Shown: positions 16,893 to 25,788, numbered from the stretch's first letter. The stretch is 34,813 nt of DNA from Gammaproteobacteria bacterium (GCA_026196045.1 JAPHRJ010000061.1:1-34813), one strand, 5' to 3'. Program-made: numbers and translations. The notes: generated by a model not told the origin, from the letters alone.

Positions 16893-18515
16893 ATGTTTAA
16901 AAATAAAACCCTGCTTTCCTCCTTATTGGCCGGCCTGTTAGTAATCAGTACACCTGAGCTACATGCCCAAACAGCCACAACCTCATTAAGCGACAACAAG
17001 GTTAACGAGCTCTACCAGCAACACTGCGCCCAGTGCCACGGGGTGCAACGTCTAGGTGCCATGGGCCCAGCCCTGTTGCCTGAAAACCTGAAACGCCTGC
17101 GTAAAAAACAGGCCACCACCGTTATTAGCGAGGGTCGAGCGGCTACCCAGATGCTGGCGTTTAAAGACAAGTTGAACCCGCAAGAAATTCAGGCTCTGGT
17201 GAAACTGATCTACACTCCGTTGGGCAAAGCCCTGCCGCCATGGAACATGGCTGAAATCAAGGCCAGTCATCTAATCCACAACCCACTGAAATCACTGGGA
17301 GATAAACCGGTTTTTCAGGTTGATGACCTGCTCAACCTGTTCCTGGTAGTCGAGCTGGGGGATCATCACGTGACCCTGCTGGATGGAGATAAACTCGAAC
17401 CTGTCCATCGGTTTAAAACCCGCTTTGCCCTGCATGGCGGCCCCAAATACGAGCCCAATGGACGTTTTGTCTATTTTGCCTCGCGCGATGGCTGGATCAG
17501 TAAATACGATATCTACAACCTGAAACTGGTGGCTGAAATTCGAGCCGGGATCAACACTCGAAATCTGGCTGTTTCGGCTGACGGTCGTTATGTGGCCGTC
17601 GCCAATTACCTGCCCAATACTTTGGTGATTCTGGATGCCACCGAGCTCAAACCCATCAAAATTTTCAATGTTAAAGACCGCCACGGTGAACCTTCTCGCG
17701 TCAGTGCCGTATACACAGCCAAACCCCGCGAGAGCTTTGTAGCCGCACTCAAAGATGTCGCCGAAGTATGGGAGATAAGTTACGCGGACGACCCACCACC
17801 GGGTTTCTCAGGCTGGGAACATGACTATAATCCAGTTTCCGGCGACCTCGTTAAACCCAGGCCTTTCCCCCTGCGCCGCATCCCTGTCAAAACCCGTCTT
17901 GATGACTTTTTCTTTGATCAGGATTACATCCAGCTCATTGGCACTGCTCGAGAGATCGGTGGAAAAGATGGTAAAAAAGACAGGATCATGGGACAGGTCG
18001 TTGATCTGGATCTTGGCCGCTCACTCCACGCCGTCGACATCCCCGGCATGCCCCACCTGTCTTCCGGCATTACCTGGCAATATCAGGGCAAAACCGTCAT
18101 GGCCACGCCGAATATCAAAGAAGGCGTGGTCAGTGTTGTGGATATGGAAAGCTGGAAAATCATCAAACGTATCAAAACCAAAGGACCCGGCTTTTTCATG
18201 CGCAGCCATGAGAACAGCCCCTACGCCTGGGTCGATGTGTTCTTTGGACCCAACAGGGATCTGGTTCATGTCATCGACAAACGCACTCTGGAAATCGTCA
18301 AAACCCTGAAGCCCGCCCCCGGCAAAACGGCTGCCCATGTAGAATTCACCCGTGATGGTAAATACGCCCTGCTCAGTATCTGGGATCCGGATGGTGCGGT
18401 AGTGGTATATGACGCAGCGACATTAAAAGAAGTTAAACGCCTGCCCATGAAAAAACCTTCTGGCAAATATAATGTCTATAACAAAACTCGGCTTTCCGCT
18501 GGAACCAGCCATTAG
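16893..18515 (+). CDS. nirN: NirN-like cytochrome c/d1-domain protein
   Basis: A 540-residue NirS paralogue. Signal peptide ~1-25, cytochrome c domain with CAQCH (45-49), then an eight-bladed d1-type propeller. It keeps a His at the axial position (H181 in FALHGG) and one active-site His (H388 in GMPHLSSG). The NirS FLHDG histidine is absent (LDDFFFDQDY instead), which marks NirN/NirF-type proteins rather than a nitrite reductase. The c domain excludes NirF. In known systems NirN oxidises dihydro-haem d1 in the last maturation step and helps insert it into NirS. The remaining d1 genes (nirE, nirJ, nirDLGH, nirF) are not in this window. ATG 16893 is preferred over an in-frame TTG at 16887; neither has a strong ribosome binding site. 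Confidence 0.88.
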   Translation: MFKNKTLLSSLLAGLLVISTPELHAQTATTSLSDNKVNELYQQHCAQCHGVQRLGAMGPALLPENLKRLRKKQATTVISEGRAATQMLAFKDKLNPQEIQALVKLIYTPLGKALPPWNMAEIKASHLIHNPLKSLGDKPVFQVDDLLNLFLVVELGDHHVTLLDGDKLEPVHRFKTRFALHGGPKYEPNGRFVYFASRDGWISKYDIYNLKLVAEIRAGINTRNLAVSADGRYVAVANYLPNTLVILDATELKPIKIFNVKDRHGEPSRVSAVYTAKPRESFVAALKDVAEVWEISYADDPPPGFSGWEHDYNPVSGDLVKPRPFPLRRIPVKTRLDDFFFDQDYIQLIGTAREIGGKDGKKDRIMGQVVDLDLGRSLHAVDIPGMPHLSSGITWQYQGKTVMATPNIKEGVVSVVDMESWKIIKRIKTKGPGFFMRSHENSPYAWVDVFFGPNRDLVHVIDKRTLEIVKTLKPAPGKTAAHVEFTRDGKYALLSIWDPDGAVVVYDAATLKEVKRLPMKKPSGKYNVYNKTRLSAGTSH

Positions 18516-18575
18516 CCGAAGACAACCCGGATTTAACCGGGCTCAGATCAGTCTGTCGCAGGTGGCATTTCACGA

Positions 18576-18589
18576 TTGATTTTTATCAA
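18576..18589. promoter_or_regulatory. FNR/DNR box and -10 element for the hemerythrin operon
   Basis: TTGATTTTTATCAA is a perfect TTGAT-N4-ATCAA box. A TATTCT hexamer at 18612-18617 sits where a -10 should be if the box is centred at -41.5 (predicted start near 18624). This is the best promoter architecture in the window. Confidence 0.85.
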
Positions 18590-18669
18590 GGGCAGTAACA
18601 TCAGGTTTGTGTATTCTTGATAAAATTACACTGGTATTAATTTGGTTATTTTTATGGAGACGTACACGA

Positions 18670-19110
18670 ATGGGTATCACTGATCACATGACTGACGATC
18701 ACAAACACTGTGACAAACTTTTTCTCGATACAGAAAATGCCGTATCTGCTGGTGACTGGGAAACCGCACGAAACGCCGGTGAAAACTTTTTCCAGTCAAT
18801 TGAAAACCACTTTGCCATGGAAGAACAGATATTATTTCCGGAGTTTGAGCAGTCTCAGGGATCGGAAATGGGCCCCACACAGGTGATGCGTTATGAGCAT
18901 GAGCAGATCAGAGGCCTGCTGGCGGCACTACGCCAGGCGCTGGAAGCTGAAGACCGGGATGAATTTCTTGGTGAAGCAGAAACGCTGATGATATTCATGC
19001 AACAGCATAACGCCAAAGAGGAAATGATTCTGTACCCAATGGCTGACCAGGTATTCTCGGACAGCGCACAGGTATTAGCCAAAATGCAGTCCCTTATAGA
19101 GAACGAGTAG
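18670..19110 (+). CDS. Hemerythrin HHE-domain protein
   Basis: A 147-residue soluble four-helix-bundle protein of the HHE family that binds a di-iron centre. Iron-ligand histidines and carboxylates are visible in all four helices: DHMTDDHKHCDKLF, NHFAMEEQILFPEFE, RYEHEQIRGLL and MQQHNAKEEMILYPM. There is no signal peptide once the start is placed at ATG 18670, which has GGAG ~11 nt upstream. The longer reading from 18607 would add a spurious hydrophobic start that overlaps the promoter. Proteins of this type bind O2 or NO, or act in repair of nitrosative damage. It is first in a three-gene unit behind an FNR box, 8 nt before the DUF2249 gene, which points to NO management or sensing. Confidence 0.9.
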   Translation: MGITDHMTDDHKHCDKLFLDTENAVSAGDWETARNAGENFFQSIENHFAMEEQILFPEFEQSQGSEMGPTQVMRYEHEQIRGLLAALRQALEAEDRDEFLGEAETLMIFMQQHNAKEEMILYPMADQVFSDSAQVLAKMQSLIENE

Positions 19111-19118
19111 AGATATTA

Positions 19119-19436
19119 ATGGCACAGGTAATCCTGCTAGATGCAACGGAGATGGAACCTCCAGAACCACTGGTGCGTACTCTGGAGATAATAGAAACAC
19201 TTGAGCAGGGTGACTATCTACGCTTCAGAAATACCCATGAACCCCATCTGCTCTACGACAATCTTCACAAGCGTCATTTTTCCTACCTGTGCTGTAATGA
19301 CAGCGATATCTTTTACGATGTGTTCATCTGGCGTGAAAATGATGCACTGGCCTATTCGACCATTCAGCAACTGGTTGAGAATAAAAGCAATTCACTGACC
19401 TTACTGCATTCCAGTCTGGATGACCCGGACTCATGA
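19119..19436 (+). CDS. DUF2249-family protein
   Basis: A 105-residue cytoplasmic protein. The opening LLDATEMEPPEPLVRTLEIIETLEQGDYLRFR resembles the DUF2249 pattern (LDxRxLEPPEPLxxxLxxLxxLxxGxxLxxxxxxEPxxLY), followed by EPHLLYDNLHKRHFSYLCC. The family folds like the TusA/SirA sulfur-carrier group but lacks its cysteine at the usual site. The biochemical role is not established; these genes often accompany hemerythrins and NO-related membrane proteins. Here it sits between a hemerythrin (8 nt) and a multi-helix membrane protein whose ATG overlaps its stop (19433-19436), so the three are one operon. The adjacent CysCys (~58-59) is not a known motif. Confidence 0.8.
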   Translation: MAQVILLDATEMEPPEPLVRTLEIIETLEQGDYLRFRNTHEPHLLYDNLHKRHFSYLCCNDSDIFYDVFIWRENDALAYSTIQQLVENKSNSLTLLHSSLDDPDS

Positions 19437-20725
19437 GGAATGCCGCACTTTCCCTGGCACAAACCCCACCGCTTTCCGTTCCACTGCTGTTTTTCCTGAG
19501 TGCCCCTCTGTTTGCCGTGGCCTGTGGTCTTATACTGTTATGGACAGGCGCGGATGCCTTCTCAAGTCGCTGGCATCCGTCTCTGCTTGCCGCCACACAT
19601 TTTCTGACACTGGGCTATCTGGCCATGATCATGATCGGCGCGTTGCAGCAGTTAACTCCCATTTTAATGGGTGTACAAATATCTCACCCGGTCATATTCA
19701 GCCGTATCATTTTTATCCTGCTCAGTACTGGCACTCTGGCATTAACGAGTGGCTGGTTATGGCCTTTCACGGGTGTGTTTACCCTGGCTGGCAGTTTACT
19801 GGCAGTGGCGATCATAGGCTTCATCCTGGTTTTACTGCTGACATTACGCCGCGCTCGACCCGGTCATGCAAGCGTCTATTCCGCACGTATCGCCCTGTTT
19901 GCCTTTAGTGTCACTACACTCCTGGGGGTTTATCTGGTTCTGGGCTATAGCTGGAGTTCTCTGCTAAAACTACCGGTACTGACAAATATTCATATGACCT
20001 GGGGACTGCTTGGCTGGGTCAGTCTGTTAATCATGGGCATTGCCTACCAGGTCATTCCCATGTTTCAGATCACACCTGAGTATCCTTCCTATATCAAACG
20101 TCACCTCACCCTGTTTATGCTGTTTGTTCTTTCCGGCTGGACACTGACTTATATATTCTTCCATGAAAAAGAATGGCTGGTTAACTTAATGGCCACGATA
20201 CTGGCAATTGGTTTGCTGATATTTTTACTGACAACATTACAACTGTTGTCTAAACGCCGCCGACATGTCCCTGATATCACACTGAACTTCTGGCGACTTT
20301 CAATGGGCTGTCTGCTGTTTTCGATCATGGTCTGGGTACTGTCATTAAACCTAACTTATAAGCCACTAAACCTTCTTCCTGGAATTTTAATGATCACGGG
20401 ATTCGCCATGTCGGCCGTAACCGGCATGTTATACAAGATCATTCCCTTTCTGATCTGGCTACACTGGATGAATTACAATCCGGGAGAGGGAAAAAAGAAA
20501 GCAAGGGTTCCGAATATCAAGAAAATCATACCCGAACAGCATGGGCATAATCATTTCCGTTTGCACAGCTTAATGCTACTGCTGTTCTGTCTTGCCGCAT
20601 TCTGGCCAGATTATTTTCTTCGCCCTGCAGCATTGTCGCTGATCATATCGTCCCTGTTTCTCTGGAAAAATATATACCATGCTCTACAACTATACCGAAA
20701 AGGAATAAGCTCAGATCCTTTATAA
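19433..20725 (+). CDS. Twelve-helix membrane protein, NnrS/haem-copper-oxidase-subunit-I-like
   Basis: A 430-residue integral membrane protein with about twelve hydrophobic helices. I recognise the HPSLLAATHFLTLGYLAMIMIGALQQL-type segment (~48-74) from membrane proteins that accompany hemerythrin and DUF2249 genes in denitrifiers and are described as NnrS-like or related to haem-copper oxidase subunit I. Helix-embedded histidines occur in LAATHFLTLG, TNIHMTWGLLGW and near WLHWMNY (~346), which could bind haem. No Cu-B His cluster or proton channel is evident, so it should not be called an oxidase. Its start overlaps the DUF2249 stop by 4 nt. A role in NO tolerance is likely from the FNR-controlled operon, but unproven. 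Confidence 0.72.
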   Translation: MRNAALSLAQTPPLSVPLLFFLSAPLFAVACGLILLWTGADAFSSRWHPSLLAATHFLTLGYLAMIMIGALQQLTPILMGVQISHPVIFSRIIFILLSTGTLALTSGWLWPFTGVFTLAGSLLAVAIIGFILVLLLTLRRARPGHASVYSARIALFAFSVTTLLGVYLVLGYSWSSLLKLPVLTNIHMTWGLLGWVSLLIMGIAYQVIPMFQITPEYPSYIKRHLTLFMLFVLSGWTLTYIFFHEKEWLVNLMATILAIGLLIFLLTTLQLLSKRRRHVPDITLNFWRLSMGCLLFSIMVWVLSLNLTYKPLNLLPGILMITGFAMSAVTGMLYKIIPFLIWLHWMNYNPGEGKKKARVPNIKKIIPEQHGHNHFRLHSLMLLLFCLAAFWPDYFLRPAALSLIISSLFLWKNIYHALQLYRKGISSDPL

Positions 20726-20992
20726 AACGATAGCATTTGCATCATGCAACCTGAGCTGAGCAACCTTACATTAGATATAAACAGTGAAGCCCAACAATAA
20801 TGGAAGCATTTCGCAGTCAGCTGAAATAGTACACTTACTATTAATCATGTTGTTATTTGTTATTAATATTCTAGTATCAATTAATGGTCAACGGATGGCC
20901 AAAGTTGAAAATTCCGGCCTTAACTGCCCCATCCTGCCCACCAAAAAGTATTTAGCGACAAAGCAACTTTAAGCAGGGTTATGGAATGATCC

Positions 20993-22171
20993 ATGAAAGA
21001 ATCCTCTGACCAGAAAGATTATAATTTTCGATGTAACAGTCGTCGACAGATAATCACTCGCGCCGTCAGCACAGCCATCTTTACCATCATCATTACCCTG
21101 TTGTTTTATCAGGCCGCCTGTGAGCAACAGGCACAACGGCTAGCCGACATTGTTAAAGGTCGTGCTGCGCTGATTGAAGCCATGATTAGCCATGAAATAT
21201 CCCACCATAATTTTGCTATGACGCAGAATATAGTCCTGCAACAGTTGCATACGGCACAAAATGCTTTCTCCGGTATTGGTAAAACTGGAGGGTTTACCCT
21301 GGCCATGCAGGCGAACGACCAGATCATGTTTCTACTTGGCCACCACCATGACAATAGTAATTTTCCGATTCCCATCCCCATAAAACATGAGTTTGCAGAA
21401 CCCATGCAACGCGCACTTGCCGATCAAATTGGTACGCTCGAAGGGCTGGACTATCGGGGCAAACTGGTACTGGCTGCCTATCGTCCCATCCCAGCCCTGC
21501 ACTGGGGAATTGTGGCCAAGATTGATCTCGAGGAGGTACGCGCTCCTTACATCCGTGCCGGTATTATTGCGATGATATTAGCGACCCTGTTTGTTTCAAC
21601 TAGTACTTTCCTTGCTTTACGTTCTGTTCGACCAATCATAAAGACACTCGAAAATAGTGAGGAACAATTTCGCATGTTAGCCTACCATGACATCCTTACT
21701 AAATTACCTAATCGCCGACTGTTTGAAGAATATTGTAGTCAGGCGATCACGCATGCACGCCGTAACAATACTTATTTTGCTTTGCTGTTTCTCGATCTGG
21801 ACAAGTTTAAACAGGTCAATGATGAATTAGGCCATGAGGTGGGTGATAAGCTATTACAGGAATTAGCCTACCGCCTGACGAATACTGTGCGAGAAATAGA
21901 TATCGTTGGCAGGTTAAGTGGTGATGAGTTTACTATTCTTATTGATCAGTTAAATCATTTTGAAGATGTCGAAAAGGTAGTAAAAAAATTATTACTGGAA
22001 ATTGCACTTCCATTTTATATTGAAGAACACATCATCCAGGTTAAAGGAAGTATCGGGATTAGCCTGTTCCCAACAAATGGTGATGAGTGTAGCACCTTAA
22101 TAAAAGCGGCAGATATGGCCATGTACCGTGCCAAGCAGACTGCACAAGGTAGATATGCGTTTGCCTCATAA
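20993..22171 (+). CDS. Membrane diguanylate cyclase with periplasmic sensor
   Basis: A 392-residue protein. A transmembrane helix (~21-41) leads to a periplasmic sensor domain of ~150 residues, with a second helix near 190-210 and a C-terminal GGDEF domain (~225-392). The active-site motif is SGDEF (GRLSGDEF), a common working variant. An REID inhibition site (RxxD) precedes it, and LLFLDLDKFKQVNDELGH carries the metal-binding aspartate. The sensor has His runs (HEISHHNF, LLGHHHDNSN) and reads like a Cache/CHASE-type ligand-binding fold. It should make c-di-GMP in response to a periplasmic cue. ATG 20993 is used, with GGAATG upstream. It stands alone and runs convergently toward the hemerythrin gene at 22208. 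Confidence 0.87.
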   Translation: MKESSDQKDYNFRCNSRRQIITRAVSTAIFTIIITLLFYQAACEQQAQRLADIVKGRAALIEAMISHEISHHNFAMTQNIVLQQLHTAQNAFSGIGKTGGFTLAMQANDQIMFLLGHHHDNSNFPIPIPIKHEFAEPMQRALADQIGTLEGLDYRGKLVLAAYRPIPALHWGIVAKIDLEEVRAPYIRAGIIAMILATLFVSTSTFLALRSVRPIIKTLENSEEQFRMLAYHDILTKLPNRRLFEEYCSQAITHARRNNTYFALLFLDLDKFKQVNDELGHEVGDKLLQELAYRLTNTVREIDIVGRLSGDEFTILIDQLNHFEDVEKVVKKLLLEIALPFYIEEHIIQVKGSIGISLFPTNGDECSTLIKAADMAMYRAKQTAQGRYAFAS

Positions 22172-22207
22172 GACAAAAACAGGAATAGAAATTAGAAACT
22201 GCTTACC

Positions 22208-22774
22208 TTATTTCACACCTTTATCACGCAGGAAGCCACTGTATTTCTGATCCGTGCCGTTAATATGGTGAATCAACCATTCCTTTAAAAACACCTGTGC
22301 ATCATGCAGGGTGTTGTGTGGGTTCTGTGCATAGCTACCCATTAAAGTATTGACCTTGTCGATCATCTTCTGGTGTTCAGCCTTATGCGCCTCATACTCG
22401 GGATAACCATTTTCACTCATCATGTTTTCTTCCAGTTCGAAATGATGACGGGTGTAATCCAGGGCAGCATCCAGTGCTTCACGCTCAAATTCTTCATCAG
22501 TGGAATAATCCACGGCAGTCTGTAGCTGGTTGATCAGACTGATGAGTTTTTTGTGATCGCGGTCGATACTTTCGATACCAACACTGTACTCATCTTTCCA
22601 TTGCAGGAATTTCTCAGCCATAAACTTTTTATGCAGGAACGGTATTCCTCCCAGAGCAATCACCAGTATCCAGGTTATCGGACTGGTATAGTCCACCACG
22701 AGCCCCAGGATCACGGCCGTTATCAAGATGAGGATAATCACGGCCAGTACAAACATTTTCATTTGTGATTTCAT
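22208..22774 (-). CDS. Membrane-anchored bacteriohemerythrin
   Basis: A 188-residue protein with two N-terminal membrane helices (~7-28 and 30-46) and a cytoplasmic hemerythrin domain. All expected iron ligands are visible: IDRDHKKL, TRHHFELEENMM, EYEAHKAEHQKMID and WLIHHINGTDQKYSGFL. This is the invertebrate-like bacteriohemerythrin subclass (H, HxxxE, HxxxH, HxxxxD), unlike the HHE protein at 18670. Start: ATG at 22774 follows GGAGGT (complement of 22786-22791) by 11 nt; upstream in-frame ATGs lie before that site and are less likely. It is 122 nt downstream of norD in the same direction, so it may be the tail of the nor locus or a separate O2/NO-binding protein. Confidence 0.9.
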   Translation of the reverse strand: MKSQMKMFVLAVIILILITAVILGLVVDYTSPITWILVIALGGIPFLHKKFMAEKFLQWKDEYSVGIESIDRDHKKLISLINQLQTAVDYSTDEEFEREALDAALDYTRHHFELEENMMSENGYPEYEAHKAEHQKMIDKVNTLMGSYAQNPHNTLHDAQVFLKEWLIHHINGTDQKYSGFLRDKGVK

Positions 22775-22851
22775 TTTGGGAACCAACCTCCAGTTCATTC
22801 TTTTTAAAAACACCGGCCATCAATGGCCCGTTTTCCTGTTACTTTCCCCGC

Positions 22852-22890
22852 ACCTGATGGCGCACATAGCTGTGCATTTTACTATCAGGT
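22852..22890. repeat. Nested inverted repeat downstream of norD
   Basis: ACCTGAT/ATCAGGT arms (22852-22858, 22884-22890) enclose GCACA-TAGC-TGTGC (22862-22875). It begins a few bases past the norD stop in the direction of transcription. There is no T run on the minus strand, so it may be a factor-dependent or RNA-stability hairpin. Confidence 0.5.
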
Positions 22891-22896
22891 CAATTA

Positions 22897-24744
22897 TCAA
22901 AAATTGTTTTGGGTCAATCTAGCGTATAACAATGGCAGCTCACGGGGCAACTCAGCCGGGTTACGAATTACCACGTAAGCCCCGGTACCAAAAATATGAG
23001 GCAAATAATCATTGGCCTTTTCATCAATGGTGACACAGAAAGGCTGCAGGCCGGTTTTGCGCGCTTCCATCAGCGCGACCCGGGTGTCTTCTATTCCATA
23101 ACGCCCTTCATACTGGTCCAGGTCATTGGGCTTGCCATCGGTCAGAATTAATAATAGTTGTTGACTGGCGGTTTGTTTATTCAGAATATTTGTTGCATGA
23201 CGAATGGCCGCCCCCATACGCGTATAAAAGCCTGGGCGGATGGCTTCGATACGCCCACGGGTTTCATTATTATGGGTTTCAGCAAATTCTTTCAGAGTAT
23301 GAAAGCGCACATGATCCCGATGGCGGGATGAAAAGCCGTACATGGCAAACCTGTCTGCGGTCTCTCCCAATGCTTCAGCAAAGAGCATCAGGCTATCACG
23401 AATCACATCGATCACACGGGCGTGACTGTTAACCCAGGCATCCGTTGATAAAGACAGGTCAGCCAGAACCAGACAGGCCAGGTCGCGGTAACTACCACGA
23501 AAATCTCGATACAGTCCCTGCTCGGCATAGGAGCCGCCATGGGTACGTTCAGCGACAAAGTGCAGGTAAGAATCCAGATCCACTTCACTGCCATCCTGTT
23601 GAGCCTTATGCCAGACTCGTACCGGGGCCAGAGCTTCAAACTGGGCACGTATGCGTTTGGCCGTTGAGCGTAGATGAACTGGGAGTTCTATGGCTTCACT
23701 ATCACGAGCCAGCATTGGCTGGATCTTGCAGTAATCTGGACGCATGGTTGAACTACGATAATCCCATTCTGGTATCAGGATACCTTCACCCAGCATAATA
23801 TCATCGCTATCTTCAGGGGGTAGATCAAGATCGAAGCGCAGACGCTTGGCCGTACTTTTTTCATCTCGCGCTACGCTAATGGTATCGAGATCATCAGCGG
23901 CCTGCTCGGCACTATCCAGATCATCATCTTCTTCTGTGGCGCGATCAACTTTGGTGTATTCGGCCCAGGTAAAAATATTCTCAAACCGATCCAGCAAAAT
24001 GCCTTTGTTACCATCGGGCATATCGACCCGTTCGGTCTCGCGTCGTTTTTGTTCCTCAGCAATCTGGACCTCGCCATCCTCATCGGAATCGGGAGCTTCT
24101 TTCAGTTCCTGTTTGGCGACTGCACTCTGGTTCTTAGGCGGACTGGGATGTAACCATAGATATACGGGTAACGGTTCGGCACTGGCTTCGGGTAACTGGA
24201 TAGCCTGACCTGGATGCTGCAAGGCCTGACATATGGCCTGCTCCTGCGCCGCTTCATCCTCCGCTAAACACTTTGGATCAGGACGTAATGCCAGTTGCGC
24301 TTCAACCAGGCGTTGATAACGACTTTGCATACCCGGCATACGTTGCAGGACTTTGCTACATAACCACTGGTTATGCAGAAACCAGTCATCGCCCGGAATA
24401 GTATCCCCGGAAGCCAGCGCCGCTAACCACAAATAAAGATCTCGGTTTAAGGCTGCTTCGGGAAAGACATCAATCGTAGAGGGAAGTAACAGGGCTTCTT
24501 CTTCGCGCCAGCCCAGACACACCTGAGTATTGGCACCTGCCAGACGTTGTATCCAGTTTCGACGTGACTGGTTACGGGTATTGCCTGCCGCATCAATGCG
24601 CAGACCACCATCACCACCCATAGCTCGAAACATGATCCCAACCGGTTTACGCACCTCTTCCAGATTCACGGCCGCTTCGGGAAAACGGTTTTGTGCTGCC
24701 CGTGTAATCAGGCGATGCCAGACTTTACCGACCCACTCTTCCAT
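22897..24744 (-). CDS. norD: NorD, von Willebrand factor A protein of NO reductase activation
   Basis: A 615-residue cytoplasmic protein. The C-terminal third is a VWA domain with the MIDAS metal site DLSLS (~residues 426-430) and the family end ILTDGKPNDLDQYEGRYG followed by DTRVALMEARKTG. The middle is acidic (EEDDDLDSAEQAADDLD and similar), as is common in NorD. NorD acts with the AAA+ ATPase NorQ to activate cytochrome c-type NO reductase, probably by inserting non-haem iron. The paired norQ is 1.4 kb upstream, separated by two membrane-protein genes. The start overlaps the upstream Fe-S gene stop (TAATG), showing tight coupling. Confidence 0.93.
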   Translation of the reverse strand: MEEWVGKVWHRLITRAAQNRFPEAAVNLEEVRKPVGIMFRAMGGDGGLRIDAAGNTRNQSRRNWIQRLAGANTQVCLGWREEEALLLPSTIDVFPEAALNRDLYLWLAALASGDTIPGDDWFLHNQWLCSKVLQRMPGMQSRYQRLVEAQLALRPDPKCLAEDEAAQEQAICQALQHPGQAIQLPEASAEPLPVYLWLHPSPPKNQSAVAKQELKEAPDSDEDGEVQIAEEQKRRETERVDMPDGNKGILLDRFENIFTWAEYTKVDRATEEDDDLDSAEQAADDLDTISVARDEKSTAKRLRFDLDLPPEDSDDIMLGEGILIPEWDYRSSTMRPDYCKIQPMLARDSEAIELPVHLRSTAKRIRAQFEALAPVRVWHKAQQDGSEVDLDSYLHFVAERTHGGSYAEQGLYRDFRGSYRDLACLVLADLSLSTDAWVNSHARVIDVIRDSLMLFAEALGETADRFAMYGFSSRHRDHVRFHTLKEFAETHNNETRGRIEAIRPGFYTRMGAAIRHATNILNKQTASQQLLLILTDGKPNDLDQYEGRYGIEDTRVALMEARKTGLQPFCVTIDEKANDYLPHIFGTGAYVVIRNPAELPRELPLLYARLTQNNF

Positions 24745-25784
24745 TATGATTTACTCTTAATTGTTCTGTATACCTGTCCGTTAAAACAACTGGCAGGGAC
24801 ATCCGGCCGCTGACCAAAATCTCGTTTCGATACATCCAGCGCACACTCTCCATCAATCCATTGCAATAAAGGTGTCTGAATTTTACCGGCATTACCGATA
24901 CCACCGGCCTGTACCTGTTCACAGGCGGCAAGACATTGTGCACACTCGGTACAGGTAAACATCTTGCGTTTAATCGAACGGGGCTTCAAGCGCATGGGAC
25001 AGACCTGTTCACAGGCGGCATTACAGGAACTACAATCTGACACACGACTTCGATCCAGACCGACCACCAGGGCTTTCTTGTTAGCCATCCAGAGCACACT
25101 CTGAAAGAACCCAATAGCACAGGCAAAGCGACAGAACAAATGTCGAGCGAACATGAATTCAATAAATAATGCCAGGGTCCCTACACTAATAAACACGAAT
25201 TGATTATGGGTTAGCTCAGCATTAAATAAATTGCTGTAGATTTCTTTGGGCGGCAATAAATAGGTTAACAGAACCACCGCCCATAAAAAGGCAAATCCAA
25301 GAACTGCGGTTCCTAGTAAAAAACTATTCCATTTGCTGGCTGGTACCTGAGTACCATCGGGATTTAATGCCGATACTTTCTGTTTATCCCAGATACTGAG
25401 CTTGGAAAAAGTACGACGCATCAGGCCATTGATCATTTCCACCACAGAAAAGTGTGGACACAACCAGCCACAATAAAATCGTCCGTACTTCCAGGCTATC
25501 CAGGCACCGCCACCAAATACAATCACGATAGGCAGGAAACCACGAACAAAAATATTGAAAGCTGCCTCAACAGAACTGGCCTGACCTGAGACAAAGGCTT
25601 CCAGTCCCAATGTCCAGTCATAACCAAACAAAATAAAATGTCCCAGATTAAGATCAAGACGAAAGATATTCAGAACAGGAGCAAAAATAAACAGGGCAAA
25701 GAAACCAGCCTGTGACCAGCGTCGTTTTTTCTGTAATGCCGAATAGTCTGGCGGTCTATTTACGATAGGAATACAAACACACAT
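24744..25784 (-). CDS. Polytopic membrane 4Fe-4S protein (CcoG/NapH/NosR-like) of the nor locus
   Basis: A 346-residue membrane protein with about five helices. The N-terminal half carries the CGWLCPH motif after a YGRFYCGW turn, the hallmark of the CcoG/RdxA, NapH and NosR group. Two ferredoxin-like clusters follow near residues 257-305: CSSCNAACEQVCP (spacing CX2CX3CX3CP, one residue longer than usual) and CTECAQCLAACEQ (no final proline). The C-terminal Ig-like domain of CcoG is missing. It should move electrons across or near the membrane, for example to reduce a cofactor or metal during NO reductase assembly, but the partner is unknown. It overlaps norD at its stop and lies 4 nt after the small membrane protein. 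Confidence 0.87.
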   Translation of the reverse strand: MCVCIPIVNRPPDYSALQKKRRWSQAGFFALFIFAPVLNIFRLDLNLGHFILFGYDWTLGLEAFVSGQASSVEAAFNIFVRGFLPIVIVFGGGAWIAWKYGRFYCGWLCPHFSVVEMINGLMRRTFSKLSIWDKQKVSALNPDGTQVPASKWNSFLLGTAVLGFAFLWAVVLLTYLLPPKEIYSNLFNAELTHNQFVFISVGTLALFIEFMFARHLFCRFACAIGFFQSVLWMANKKALVVGLDRSRVSDCSSCNAACEQVCPMRLKPRSIKRKMFTCTECAQCLAACEQVQAGGIGNAGKIQTPLLQWIDGECALDVSKRDFGQRPDVPASCFNGQVYRTIKSKS

Positions 25785-25788
25785 ACTT

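Noticed and set aside
16893-18515. A second nitrite reductase
   Set aside because: It lacks the first active-site His of the d1 pocket (LDDFFFDQDY in place of FLHDG) and matches NirN-type proteins.
18526-18541. Short CCCGG/CCGGG hairpin after the NirN-like gene
   Set aside because: Five-base stem with no T run; too weak to call a terminator.
20784-20972. A 62-residue frame with one hydrophobic helix between the twelve-helix protein and the GGDEF gene
   Set aside because: It needs a GTG start without a Shine-Dalgarno and has no family resemblance. A small membrane protein is possible but unsupported. The 267-base gap otherwise shows nothing.
24744-25784. CcoG/FixG of cbb3 oxidase assembly
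   Set aside because: The C-terminal Ig-like domain is missing and no cco genes are nearby; the gene is locked into the nor locus.
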